From Lactuca virosa (Eukaryota; Streptophyta; Magnoliopsida; Asterales; Asteraceae): a stretch of 64,000 bases of DNA. The position numbers and the translations under genes are program-made. The notes under the pieces were generated by a model. That model made no database searches. It saw nothing but the letters and a program-made list of their open reading frames with translations, and had not been told where the DNA came from. Numbering within the stretch: the first letter of the stretch is position 1; each line of letters begins with the position of its first letter. The stretch lies in NCBI GenBank assembly GCA_928212115.1, contig CAKMRJ010005523.1:243435115-243499114 (forward strand), given 5' to 3'. Shown here piece after piece: positions 1 to 11,659 of this stretch.

Positions 1-1300
1 TGTCGCCGTAGACCCATGAAAACAGTGAGGAGACTCACCTCACAAGCTGACTACCGAATCCCGCGAATAAACCTCTTGCTGCTAGCTGGCAGATCCCCGA
101 ACTGCTGATCCTTTAGCTCATCAAGCTATCAATACCCAAAATAACACTTAGTCCAAAATACCTTCAAAAGTCTAACAAGGTCAACCTTGGCCAAAGTCAA
201 AGTCAACGGTCAAGGTCAACGCTCCGAGTTGACTCAACTCGCCGAGTCACCCCCTGACTCGCCGAGTTCCCTTGCTACTCATTGTCGCGGAAACACGAAT
301 CAACTCGTCGAATTCCTCCTGTACAGAATCGGGACAATATGAACTCAACTCGTCGAGTCCCTCCATGGACTCGCCAAGTTCCTAGTCTGTTTGGGCCTTC
401 TTAATGGATTAAGCCCCTATTCTTCAGATCAAGACTCCATACTTCTTCTACATATAGAAAATGCCTTCTCAAGGGTAAAGTTTGCAACTTTACCCGCTAT
501 TAGTCCTTAATGGGTTTAGCTAAGACCCTAGTTCTTTAGGACATAGCTCTTGATCCAAACATCATCAATACTCTAAACCACGGCATATAAACAGAGATCT
601 GGACTCTAAGCACTGTATCATTCGTAAATCTTATGCCTTTTTCCTCCATACATGGCCTTTTGGGCTCTAAAGGCCATTATAACATCTTAGAGCTTGCATG
701 GGGGCTCCTATGGCATAAAGTTTGCACCTTTATGCCATAGCAGCCCTTCTAAGTCCCAGATCTGGAAGAATACCCACTTGGGTCGTCCATTCTCCACATG
801 CTCACATACTTGTGGCAAAAACCCTCATAAACATGAAAAGAAGAGATCTAAGAAACCATTGAGCAAGGTTGGGACTTGCTTACCCGAAAATGTATCAAAT
901 GATGTGTAGTTTCTGGATCTACTCTCTCCCTCTTGAGCCCTATAGCTTCCTCTTCTTCCACAAGATTCAAAAGTACACAAGGATCACTCAAAATGGCTCA
1001 CAACCTCAAACAAAGCACTAATGTTTCGTGGATTAGGGTTTTGGGAGTTGGAGGCTGCAAATGAGGCCGAGGGGTGGGGATTAAGATGCTTAAATAGGGT
1101 ACAAAACCCCGAATCTAGGGTTTCCCAAACCCAGACCAACTCGTGGAGCTGGTTCTCCCCAACTCGTCGAGTAGGTCTCTCTACCCGCGTCCAAAACTAA
1201 CTTCCTACTCGTCGAGTTATCCCCTACGGACTTGACGAGTAGACTTTTAATTTGCTTATCAACTTTCCTTAATTAGTCTTCTGGTTTTCTGGGTGTTACA
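1..1300 (-). repeat. 3' LTR of element D, truncated by the window edge
   Basis: Aligns throughout with about 6285-7610, with scattered substitutions and one missing stretch of about 20 bases near 300. On the minus strand it starts TGTAACACCC at 1300, just after a polypurine tract. It carries decayed ACTCGTCGAGT motifs and the same ACCCTATTTAA promoter-like sequence as the 5' LTR (near 1094-1103). About 900 bp of the LTR lies beyond the window. Confidence 0.85.
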
Positions 1301-1312
1301 ACTCTCCCCCAC
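1301..1312 (-). other. Polypurine tract of element D
   Basis: The minus strand reads AGTGGGGGAGAGT immediately before the TGTAACACCC start of the 3' LTR. This is the usual position and composition of the plus-strand priming site in plant Ty3/gypsy elements. The purine tract is preceded by GAGGACGAAGTTTATTTTA, a likely remnant of a pol C-terminus. Confidence 0.7.
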
Positions 1313-3197
1313 TTAAAATAAACTTCGTCCTCGAAGTCACCTGCGGATACCTACCTCGGATATTCCTCATGCGTCACGCCCTCGGCTCCCGCAATCTATC
1401 CTGAACTAACTGATGCCTCTCATGGGATACAATTGTCACTCTGGACTAGCCTGAAAGCTCACAAAAATTCATGTACAATGTAACACCTTGTCTACTTGGT
1501 CCAATCCTCGAAGGGACCGCTACAGTTGGCCCTCGGTCCAGCTTCCTGAGCGGAATGCTACCCCCCGGAGGTAAAATATTGAGAGCACATCCATCACTAG
1601 AAACCCTGAGTACACTGCTCTCACCACTGCTGACAGTCCTTCCAGTACTTCCCGAGTACTTATACTTGGCATCCTAAGGGGAAACCAATACCCCGCGCAG
1701 TCAATGGCCTTCCCAAGGCAACTGTACGACAAAACCTTTTCCCTATATCTATGAAGGATAAATCCTCTGTCGTTGTTGAAATCCCAGCCACTCCCCGTGC
1801 TGGTCATTTTGTCACTACCCACTGAATGATTCCACTTACTATGTCCAAATACTGAACACCCAAATCAGCGTGTGAATTAGATAATCCTTCGAGTAAAAAT
1901 TCATCCTTGCAACGGTTAGACTCAAACGAGAGTTGCGCAACAGAGTCAAATCATTTACTCTGATTTTATTTAATCCCGCTGTGAGTGAGTCAACACCTCT
2001 TGGTCAACTAGCTGCTCCACTCAAGAATTCTCTTATCATTACCTGCCCGAAGATCCTGCTGCCTCTTACCCACTTTTCAACTGATCCGAGACCTCCCATG
2101 TCCCAACTTAACTACCATTAACTGGAACACCGGATTCCCACCCGGTTGCTGAACTAAAGAACACCTTCTCAGTCGCTCCCAGCAACCTCCGAAGAAAACT
2201 TCGGCTATCGAACTACTCTATCTACATTGCAACTCATGACTCTATAATCTTGGGATCTCCGATCCCCTACCTTTACCCTACGGTCTCTGCCATGTCCCAC
2301 CTGCCTTGTTATTATCGCACGGGCCTTGCCCACGGGTTTCACCTGGACCATACTACGAGGTGGTTTTGCTCTCAGGTCTCACCTATTTAGGGCTACACAG
2401 GCCCAACTCCACCTCGACTCCCATTTGTCTAACTTTTCTAAATTCTGATCACGCTAACTAGGAGATACGGGCCTCGCCCACACTCCGCTGGCTTGGAAAT
2501 ACGGGTCCCCGCCCACACTCCGCAAACTAGCTGCTAATGAATGTTGCGGCTAACCCACAGTCTTACGACACTTTCCATGCTGTCTAGCTGCTAGTGAATG
2601 CTACGACTATCCCGCAGTCTTACAACACTTTCCACATCAATCTAGCATTCGACCTAACATCCTGGCTGAATTTGCGTCCTGCTGGAAATTCTCCACTCTG
2701 GTTTCCTAACACCAGTTATCAACTACCCTGAATACGCGAACTCAATGTTGGGAAGTTTCCCAAACTCCCAACTCACCTACTCCTCAATCCAATTAGTCCC
2801 TTGGCCTGACTTCCTTCCTGACGAGAATATGAACTCATCCTAAATCCATACTTCCTTCTGTTCCTGAACCCTTGGAGAACTCTCCCCCACTTTGGTTCAA
2901 CTAACATCTTACGACAGACCCTTTTGAGAAGATCCCCAATTCTTCGTATAATCCAGTGATCAATCTTGCTGGCCACCACGCTTACCACTGTTAGTGTTCC
3001 TCAAAACTAGACACTAAAGCAGTAAGACCACTGAAGACTGTCGGTACACTTACCGGTTCTAATCATACTTTCTACAGCTACCGCATCCCGAGAATCCACT
3101 TTACACAAAGACGTCCCCACACTACTACCCTAAGACCCATAGTATGAAGATGGCATATAATCCGAACATAAGCAGGAAGTATAGTCCCAAGGTACAA
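1313..3197 (-). other. Element D internal region without recognisable coding sequence
   Basis: Pol is expected here, but open frames are short and none resembles a pol domain. Two structures are visible. A block near 1876-1940 repeats part of the leader (about 4835-4900), including a CAACGGTTAGACTC-type motif. At 2461-2640 there are imperfect repeats of an ACGGGCC..GCCCACACTCCG unit and of a GTGAATG..CAGTCTTAC unit; the first also occurs in the 5' LTR around 5980-6105. The region looks like non-coding filler of a non-autonomous element, not a decayed pol. Confidence 0.5.
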
Positions 3198-4556
3198 CTA
3201 CTCATATGGATACGAGAAAAATAGAAATAAAATCATAATTAAAACTGATAAGAAAGCAAAAAGGTACACACCTGCAACATCGGAAGCTGCTCGTGCCTCC
3301 TCTGTAGTCATCTGGAAAGCCCTACTCCTCGTCGTAGGTGCCTCTGCCCGGATCTGACGGCCGTCGGTGATCCTTAATGTCGCAGGGGCAGGTGCTATCA
3401 CCTGTCCGGCTGTAACCAAACTCGGACATTCGGCCTTATTGTGGCCCCGCTGACTGCAATGGAAGCAGATCAGGTTTGATCCCTGGGTGGTGGTAGCAGT
3501 ACAATCCCTTCTATAATGACCAGTCCGGCCGCACTTGAACTAGGCCGAATCAGCACCACTGCTGCTCCTACACGCAGCCTCGTGCATCGTGCCGCACTTG
3601 CCACATCGGCTTCGGCCCTAAAAATCTCTCGACCTCGAATCTGACCCCGTGCGCCTCTTGCCCGACCCTGTGGATACCTGAATCTCATCTGGCTTCCTCT
3701 TACTCTCTGACTCTAAGTCAATCTCTCTCTCTCTGGCTCGAGAGATCATATCCTCTAGCGTCTTGCAGTTGGATCGGCTCACAAACTGCCTGATGTCACT
3801 CCTCAACATCTTGTGATATCGGGCCTTCTTCATCCCCTCGTCTGCTACATACTGCGGAACAAGAAGGGCCCTCTCCCTGAACTTAGCGGTGATCTCAATC
3901 ACCGTCTCTGTAGTCTGTTGGAGATCTCGAAACTCCTGTGTTAACTGCTGCACCTCAATCACTGGTGTAAACTCGGCCTTGAACCTGACCGAGAAGTCAC
4001 TCCATGTCATCATGTCCAACGCGGCATCATCTCCAATAGCATGTCCAACCTCCTCCCACCAATCACATGCTCTGTCCTTCAGAAGACAGGAGGCGAGTCG
4101 GACCTTGTCCCCCTCGGGACATCGGCTAGTACGAAAAGCGTTGGCGACATCTGCCAACCACTGACTGCTAGCAATGGGGTCCTTAGCCCCGTGGTAATCT
4201 GGAGCTCCACAAGCTCTGAACTCTCGGAATGTCAATGTGCACGTCCCCATCATGGCCGCCATCTCAGTACGGAAGGCTCCCAGCCTCTCATCCAAAATCT
4301 CCAATATGTCCTCCTTGACCGTAGCGAATATCAAAGGAGTTTGGTCCAATATACTGCGTGTAATCTTAACTGATATAAACTCCCTCATCCGCTCCTCGAG
4401 CTGCCCGACTCCTGAACCCGAGCCTGATCCCTCACTGGCGCCAAAACCGCCAACTGGTCTGGTACGTAGCGTCACCATGCTGCAACATATCATAATAACC
4501 ATCAAAATACTCATCATATAACGAGGGATCATACACACACACACTACAAGTTCCAT
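3198..4556 (-). pseudogene. gag: Ty3/gypsy gag pseudogene of element D, ending at the protease boundary
   Basis: One minus-strand frame of about 450 codons is broken by two in-frame TAG stops at 3618-3620 and 3540-3542. The first 312 codons hold a retrotransposon Gag capsid-type domain (roughly residues 105-265, with WLADVANAF and CDWWEEV). Downstream in the same frame are three CCHC-like zinc knuckles: CGKCGTMHEAAC, one whose first cysteine is replaced by the second stop (then KCGRTGHYRRDC), and CFHCSQRGHNKAEC. The frame then reads RAFQMTTEEARAASDV, which in related gag-pol proteins leads into the aspartic protease. Here it turns into hydrophobic sequence and stops, with no D-S/T-G motif. 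A start at MVTLRTRP is more gypsy-like than the upstream ATG. Confidence 0.85.
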
Positions 4557-5389
4557 GGTTTTTTCTTAGCCCTCCTTGAATCGAGTACGGATCCTCTACT
4601 TTCAGTTGTACAGGCCCATACTACCTTCCACAGATATCCATACTTTCCTCAAGAATTGCCTCGACTCCACCAAGTCCCTTTCACAACTACTATTGCTCCC
4701 AGCACTACTCTCATGCTAATCTCATCCTAGGCTTTCCCTAGGGTAATCACCAACCCACTCTCCGCCATCAGCTGCATAAGAAGTCCCTGTTATCTCCCCC
4801 TAACTAGCTCGCGAATACCATTACATATCACTAAGACTAGATAATTCTTCGAATGAGAGGTCCTGCCCTACAACGGTTGGACTCAGACAAGGCTGCAAAA
4901 TAGTGCTAAACCTAACCTTCTGAAATTATTTAGTCCTTGTAATATGTAACTTAACATATTCCTTTACTAGTTAGTTAAAGATAACTAGAACTCCTATAAG
5001 CACAAAGCAAGCAACATTCGAGCATTGAGTAAATATAATCAAGCATAACCTAATCAGGCCATCATATCACTGACTAATATGTACTAGCATGCAGTTCATA
5101 AAGCTCATACACATATAACAGGCACTTAAGGCATCCTTCCTAGATCCTTAGTCCTAATCTAGCATGCAGTTCTCATAAGAATATCATAACTAAACAAACA
5201 TGTATGGATAATTTGGAAGAACTTACTTGAGCTCGGCTGATTGCATGCACCACACCCTTTTCTCTTTTCAAAATTCTTTTCTTTTCTCAAAGCTCTTTTT
5301 ATAAAAATGATTTTCTTTTAAAATTTCATACCAAGTCCTCAGTTTGAGTTTAGACACACCCGAGAGTGTGCCCGAATCCCTCAAACCAA
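4557..5389 (-). other. Untranslated leader of element D
   Basis: Lies between the primer-binding site and gag. It includes a motif at 4866-4896 (minus: GCAGCCTTGTCTGAGTCC and on to AACCGTTGTAGGG) that recurs twice in element B's leader and once at the other end of D. It also includes a stretch at 4570-4640 (minus: GTGGAAGGTAGTATGGGCC) shared with the leaders of elements B and C. No open frame of note. Confidence 0.6.
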
Positions 5390-5402
5390 GGCTCTAATAC
5401 CA
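5390..5402 (-). other. Primer-binding site of element D (initiator tRNA-Met type)
   Basis: The minus strand reads TGGTATTAGAGCC, one mismatch from the TGGTATCAGAGCC tRNA-iMet primer site common in plant LTR elements. It sits three bases inside the 5' LTR end. Confidence 0.85.
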
Positions 5403-5710
5403 ACTTGTAACATCCCAAAAATCATGACCAAAAATTTCATTTTAAATTATTAAATAAAACCATACTTGTCAAATCATTTCATCAAAGTATAGTCAAATAT
5501 TTCAAAACATTATTATCAGAGTATCAAAACATCAGAGTAAACATCCCAGGCTAAAGCATCTTGGTGTGTGCAATGCAGTCATCCCGAGCTCTTCTCTCTG
5601 CAACTGGAAATACCTGAAACCAAAACTGAAAACCATAAGCACGAAGCTTATTGAGTTCCCCATACTACCACATACCATACACATAACCACATATACTGGG
5701 CACCCGCCCC

Positions 5711-6105
5711 TGCATCGGGCCTTGCCCGGCATCGGGCCCCGCCCGACATCAGACCTAGCCAGGCATCGAGCCCTGCTCGGTATACAAATCTGTTTCTCTT
5801 AGGCCTCGCCTGTCTCTAGGCCCCGCCCGCTCTACGCATACAACAATATCACATAACCATACTAGCACATAAGAAACATACTCTAGATGTATTCCTGTCC
5901 TAAGGCCGGCCCTTATCTTGGGCCCCGCCCCTGTCCTGCTACTGATGAGTCATGGATCCCCGTCCACACTTCTGCGGATAGTGAGATACGGGCCCCTGAC
6001 CACACTCACTTCTCTCCTATCACGGGCCCTGCCCCTGCTCTGCTAATAATGAGATGTGGAACCCCGTCCACACTCAGCTAGTGAAGAGATACGGGACCTC
6101 GCCCA
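5711..6105. repeat. GC-rich short tandem repeats in the element D LTR
   Basis: At 5711-5800 a unit of about 18-20 bases (CATCGGGCCTTGCCCGG type) recurs four to five times. At 5930-6105 a related longer unit (GAGATACGGGCC..CGCCCACACTC) recurs about four times. Variants of the second unit recur inside D at 2461-2520. Much higher GC than the flanks. Confidence 0.7.
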
Positions 6106-7399
6106 CACTCACCTACCTACCAGGCATATACATGTATCACACAGACAACAAGTATAATCTAACATGCAAACATTCCTCGGGCACCACCCGGCATCCGACC
6201 TTGGTCCGGAATAACATACTATCATACCAAGCCTAGGGCTAACCCCCGGGTCTTCCTACCAAACATAAACTAAATTGTCCGACATTATGGTCGTAGACCC
6301 ATGCAAACAGTGAGGAGACTCACCTCACAAGCTCACTGCCGAATCCTGCAAATAAACCTCTCACTGCTAGCTGGCAGATCCCCGAACTACTGATCCTTTA
6401 GCGCCCCGAGCTATCAATACCTAAAATAACACTTAGTCCAAAATCCCTTCAAAAGTCAAACTAGGTCAACCTTTGCCAGAGTCAAAGTCCACGGTCAAAG
6501 TCAACACTCCGAATGGACTCAACTCCTCGAGTCACCCCCCTGACTCGCCGAGCTCCCTTGATACTCATAGTCGCGAAAACACGAACCAACTCGTCGAGTC
6601 CCTTCACAGACTCGTTGAGTTCCTCCTGTACAGAATCAGGACAATATCAACTCAACTCGTCGAGTACCTCCATGGAATCGCCGAGTTCCTAGTCTGTTTG
6701 GGCCTTCTTAATGGATTAAGCCCCTATTCTTCAAATCAAGACTCCATACTTCTTCTACATACAAAAAATGCCTTCTCAAGGGTAAATTTTCCAACTTTAC
6801 CCGCTATTATTCCTTCTTAATGGGTTTAGCTAAAACCCTAGTTCTTTAGGACGTACCTCTTGATCCAAACATAATCAATACTCTAAACCAGGGCATATAA
6901 ACTGAGATCTGGACTCTAAGCACTGTATCATTCATAAAGCTTATGCCTTTTTCCTCCATGCATGGCCTATTGAGCTCAAAAGGCCAAGATAACATCTTAG
7001 AGCTTGTATGGGGGCTCCTATGGCATAAAGTTTGCACCTTTATGCCATAATAGCCCTTCTAAGTCCCAGATCTGGAAGAATACCCACTTGGGTCATCCAT
7101 TCTCCACATGCTCACATAATTGGGCCAAAAACCCTCATAAACATGAAAAGAAGAGATCTAAGAAACCATTGAGCAAGGTTGGGACTTGCTTACCCAAAAA
7201 TGTAGCAAATGATGTGAAGTTTCTGGATCTACTCTCTCCCTCTTGAGCCCTCTAGCTTCCTCTTCTTCGACAAGCTTCAAAAGTACACAAGGATTACTCA
7301 AAATGGCTCACAACCTCAAACAAAGCACTAAGGTTTCGTGGATTAGGGTTTTGGGACTTAGAGGCTGCAAATGAGGCTGAGGGGTGGGGATTAAGATGC

Positions 7400-7409
7400 T
7401 TAAATAGGG
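7400..7409 (-). promoter_or_regulatory. Probable TATA box of the element D LTR
   Basis: The minus strand reads CCCTATTTAA, about 200 bases inside the LTR start and just downstream of the U3 palindromes. Element B has the same CCCTATTTAA at the same relative place, which supports a promoter role. Confidence 0.55.
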
Positions 7410-7610
7410 TACAAAACCCCAAATCTAGGGTTTCCCAAACCCAGACCAACTCGTCGAGTTGGTTCTCCCCAACTCGTCAAGTAGGTCTCTCTACCCGCGT
7501 CCAAAACTAACTTCCTACTCGTCGAGTTATCCCCTATGGACTCGACGAGTAGACCTTCAATTTGCTTATCAACTTTCCTTAATTAGCCTTCTGGTTTTTC
7601 GGGTGTTACA

Positions 7611-10575
7611 GATCACCCTTGTTCAAGCCAGGTGGGTCATTAACTCTTCTCCTGAAGATACTATTGATCTGCATTTGCTTCTCGATTTCAATAACTTGTT
7701 GCTTTTTTCTTCTCTACTTCTAATAGAATCACAGAAAGAGCTTTTCCTTTATTACTTGGATTATCATTCGAAGTAGGTGGAATTGAACTTGAGCTCGAAC
7801 CCCCACCTTTTTTGTTTATTCAAACTCCTTTTGTCAATGCTCTTGTGGTTGTTGTTGTTGTTGTAGAACTTATGGTCAATGATATGGGAAGTGAAGTTGG
7901 AATTTGAGTTGAACTCACTTTCCCAACAACAACCTGTTTTTAAGAATCTTTTGAAGAACCAACTCCTCCGAATCCTTTCTCTCCCCCTTATGACACTTGC
8001 ACCGCATGTGGAGCATTAGTTGGTAAGCGAAGAACCAAATCAAGGATTGGAGCAAGCTCTGATTTGATATTGGTCTCAATAGTCAAAATCAATTGAGATG
8101 TAGACTCTTGAGAAATTGTTGATTGGTTCAAAAGATCAACTTTTAAAATAGACTCCTTGATACTAGATAAAGACTCTTCCGTCTTTTCAAAAATCTGAGA
8201 ATCCTTTTCTTATTTTGCTTCAAGCTTGTTCGTATACTCAGTGTTAAACTGAACTGACTTAGTGATAGCAGTCGCAATGACATCGACTTTGGAATGCAAC
8301 AGAGTATATATTTGCTCCATTTTTGAACTTCGTTTGACATCTTGAATTTAATTTAGCAACTTTGAGATCCACAGATTCCTTCTTTATCGTCACTTGTTCA
8401 ACAAAAATTTCATGATGTTCCTTTGTAACGTTACGAAGCTTCTGAATCTCATATTCAAAGCTCTTGGAATGAACTGCTAACTTTTCGGCTTGTTTCTACT
8501 CAATGCCCTCAACCAAGCTTCGAAAGCGATTTTCTGGAGTATTTGTGATTTTCTTGAGTTTTCAACAAATAGTCCATTTCAATCCCAGTCACAAAATTCC
8601 TTCCCCCAGTATCTGCTTGTATTTGAAAAAGAGAATTTATTTTCGAGTTGAGGATTTTGAATTGTTTACCTGACATGATTAAGTCATCAGGAACATTTTC
8701 CTCCTCAGGATCAAATTGGAGATCAACAAAGGACACCATGATCTTATCATCATTAGGTTCTTCATCATGAATCATTCTCCCAGCCTCAGTGGACTGAGAA
8801 GAAACTGGAACTAAAGTTGTTAAGGGTGATGAAATTGGTGGTAAACCAGTGGAGGTTTCAACTGTAGAAGTTTTGATTGTAGATGAGATGATGGTTGTAG
8901 TGTGAATGGTTGAAGTTTCGAAGGTAGAAGTAAAAGAGGATTCGTTGTTGTGCATCCCTTCATCTGTGTTGACATTTGTGTCCTTATCAGATAAGTCCAT
9001 AGAGATTTATGTAGTTCGAACCTCCTCCGTATTGGACTTGGTTGGCGAAACCCCGGATGGTATGACCTTAGTCTTATCAGGGATAGATGTTGTTTTTGGC
9101 TCAATCGAATTGATGTTTGTATCCGTATTAGATACATTTAAATTGACATCAGGATCCCCTATCACCTCAAAATTCGACTTGAGAGGAGAATCCCTTCGAG
9201 ATGATCCGATGAAAGAATCTTCTATGTGAATCTCAGATCTGCCACTATCACTGTCGTGATCAGTTTCGACTATGAATTGGTCAAGTAGATCCTGGTGCTT
9301 TCGTTTCTTCTGTTGCATCTTATGAGCCATATCTAGGGCTTGACGCTTCTTCGATGCAGGTGAAACAGGAACATATACTTCTCTAAACAAAACACCTTTC
9401 CTGTTGAACTAAGGCTTTCGAATCTTCTTGATACCTTTCTGAGAAGAATGAGTATGTGAGGAATCCACAAGCGTTTGCTCAGTAGTTTTGATTTTGAGTT
9501 CTTGGACGGGTTTCTTAACTGGGGAATCAGTGGGTTTCTTTGTTGGTTTCTTTGTACGCTTGAGAATTCCGGATTTCAAAGGAATAATTTCTTTCATAAC
9601 ATCCTCCTCCACGGTTGGTGGTTTCTCAAATTTCTTTTTCTTCCTTGGAGCTTTAGAAGCTTTAGAAGAACCTTCAGTCCATTTTGGTGGAAGGACCCCA
9701 ATTGATACAGTAGAGACAATTGAATCCAAATATTGTACAAGAAGCGGATTTTTAGGATCAACAAGCTTGAGCATCGAATCTGGAATACGAGCAACATTAT
9801 GAAATACAGTTGGATCATCAACAAATATCCTTGGGGCATCAATAGTCGTAAACTCAGAATTTTTGACACCAGAAGGAACCAAAATCACCTCTTGTTGATA
9901 AACCTCTTTCAAAATGAAGATCCAATAACGAGCACTAGAAACACCATTAGCAAGATTGGTGTGAGTAATTGCAGTTCCAAACTCCTCCCAAAGATATATG
10001 GCATAGTCCACATTCAGACCATAGTATAGCCATGTGATGACTGAATAAATCTCAAGTTTGGCTTTGTCTAGCCCTGAACTTCGTCCAATTAGGCAATGTA
10101 AAACGATCCCAAACAGAAAACTCCATATGCAAATAAGACTCGACTTCTTAAAATGACTTATCCCAGTAAGAACTAGTTGATGCCCCATTTAATTGAACAT
10201 ATGAAGATCATGATCAGTCGAAACTTTATAAAACATACCTGACACTAGTAACTTCATGATTTGGGAAAATTGCTTCCTCGTAAGCTTCCTTGTCTTTGAA
10301 TTCATTAATTGAAACATGACCACCTTCCTTGTTTTATTGAAGACAACAATGGAACCAGCAAGAGAAATCCACGTCATTGGAACTGCGCATGAAGAAGACA
10401 GAGAAATGGATAATACAAAGTTGTTTAGGGTTTGAACAAGCATCCGTAATGGCTTCGGATACTGATCAATTGGTGGAACCAAACGCAGATTAGTATTTTG
10501 AATCCTCATTATGGGTTGAGAAACTTCTTCTTCATTTTTAGTAGTTAGATCAACAGTGGGTTGAGGAGCAGCCAT
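7611..10575 (-). pseudogene. Element F: unrecognised retroelement-like protein, one frame with several stops
   Basis: From ATG at 10575 (MAAPQPTVDL) a single minus-strand frame runs about 690 codons to 8509, broken by in-frame stops at 10189-10191 (TAA), 9409-9411 (TAG) and 9007-9009 (TAA). Coding resemblance continues after a frameshift near 8515, through a Lys/Glu-rich coiled-coil-like part (about 8470-8100), to a Pro/Gly stretch ending NDPPGLNKGDP beside element D. The N-terminal third has hydrophobic segments (FLFGIVLHCLIGRS, ITWLYYGLNVDYAIYLWEEFG). The middle is basic (KAPRKKKKFEKP), then Ser/Thr-rich. I believe proteins of this kind are repeated in Asteraceae genomes as retroelement gag-like hypothetical proteins, but no diagnostic motif was found, so function is unassigned. 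It is cut by the insertion of D. Confidence 0.55.
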
Positions 10576-10845
10576 TGTAGATAATGCATAATTGTTTGAA
10601 AACGATGAACAATTTGGGGTTTTTGGAAATTTGATCTGAGAGCATGAAGTTTGATAATGAAATCATCAACTACCTTTTAGAATCTACGTTATTTTTGAAT
10701 TTGAACCGGTATCCAATAATACACTGCCACGTATTATGTTGGTTACTTAACCAAGACTGTAAAAAGTTCGACGTCATAAAAGTGATCATCACGTTTTCCT
10801 TGAATCCTGTGAAAATCCTGAACGGTCACTTAGCAGCCTCAAAAT
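10576..10845 (-). other. Sequence upstream of element F, no gene seen
   Basis: AT-rich sequence between the F start codon and the first recognisable element C sequence. It is probably F's 5' untranslated leader. The F/C junction lies somewhere near 10820-10850; no LTR end or target duplication is visible there. Confidence 0.35.
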
Positions 10846-11643
10846 TCCTCCTGAATCTCGTACGGATCTTGTGCTTTCAATAGTACGGGCCCATACTACC
10901 TTCCACACCTATCTGTAGTTGATTTAAAATTCATTCCAAGGTCCTGATTCACTGCACTAAGCCACTCCAATGTGATCTAACACCCACTTCTCCTGCGAGC
11001 TACAACTAACTTCCTAGGCACTCTTCCTAGGATTACCCTCGCTCCTGCACAACTGGTTGCTTTTGTGCATGCTTGTTGTACACAATATGGGGTCAGATAG
11101 ACTGTCAAATAATCAACTCTTCCCTAAATCCACAAGCAAACAAGGAACAGGAAGTAAGTCCAAGTCGATCATTCTAAGGCTATTCAATCCCGACCATATA
11201 CAACTAATCAACATACATGCAACAATCACATAATAAAAAACATATATCAGGGAAGCAACTCCCTAAATCAGAAGGCATCACTATCCAACAGTTTCTAAAA
11301 GAACCTTATCCACTAGCATGCTTTTCTAACAATTCATATATCAGTAAAAATCAAAACACAACAAACATAACAAGTATGAGTATTTTGGGAACCACTCTCC
11401 TGTTCGAACTCTGGCTGACTGTACACACCGCATCTTCCTAAAAAACCAAATTGAAGTCAAGGCCGACGTTTCTGATCTCAAGCCAACAATCAAACAAGAA
11501 CATGACAAGAGACCGAGACCATATCCTTAGCCTACCCCCCCCCCTTTTATAAATTATATATTTCAAAAATATTTTACAGAAATTCTTAGATCCTAGTTTG
11601 AGACTGGATTCACACAAGTGTTCTTCTAATTCACTCAAACCAG
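10846..11643 (-). other. Leader of element C
   Basis: Untranslated sequence after the primer-binding site. It contains GTGGAAGGTAGTATGGGCCC near 10885-10905 (minus strand), shared with D and B. It also has a copy of the shared motif (minus: CTGTTCCTTGTTTGCTTGTGG trimmed to its core at 11130-11150). A C9-10 run lies at 11535-11545. No coding potential was recognised. Confidence 0.55.
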
Positions 11644-11656
11644 GGCTCTGATACCA
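11644..11656 (-). other. Primer-binding site of element C
   Basis: The minus strand reads TGGTATCAGAGCC, an exact tRNA-iMet-type primer site, three bases from the TGTAATG LTR end at 11660. Confidence 0.85.
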
Positions 11657-11659
11657 ACT

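Larger units (their letters stand above)
1..7610 (-). mobile_element. Element D: Ty3/gypsy-type LTR retrotransposon with a gag-only coding remnant (partial)
   Basis: Read on the minus strand, this is 5' LTR (7610-5406), primer-binding site, leader, degenerate gag (4556-3198), about 1.9 kb without recognisable pol, polypurine tract, then 3' LTR (1300 to beyond the window edge). The LTR copies align over about 1.3 kb. The LTR begins TGTAACACCC and ends GGGATGTTACA on the element strand. Protease, reverse transcriptase, RNase H and integrase are not seen. This matches the published class of gag-only elements (TR-GAG), which would depend on another element for transposition; that assignment is inference. 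It interrupts element F at 7610/7611. The second flank and its target duplication lie outside the window. Confidence 0.85.
5406..7610 (-). repeat. 5' LTR of element D (about 2.2 kb)
   Basis: Plus-strand ends are TGTAACATCCC and GGGTGTTACA, so the LTR has TGTAACA inverted ends. On the element strand the order is: U3 with palindromes ACTCGACGAGT/ACTCGTCGAGT (7550-7448), an ACCCTATTTAA TATA-like box (about 7409), a second palindrome cluster (6665-6510), TTGAC-rich sequence (about 6510-6455), GC-rich tandem repeats (6105-5711), and a conserved GGGAACTCAATAAGCTTCG box (5660-5636). A TTTCAGGTA acceptor-like site follows that box. Confidence 0.9.

Noticed and set aside
1520..1822. 100-codon minus-strand frame in element D
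   Set aside because: Right strand for a pol remnant, but no protease, RT or integrase motif could be found in it.
3889..4521. Plus-strand open frames of 91-110 codons
   Set aside because: They are antisense shadows of the gag pseudogene of element D, which has real domain motifs.
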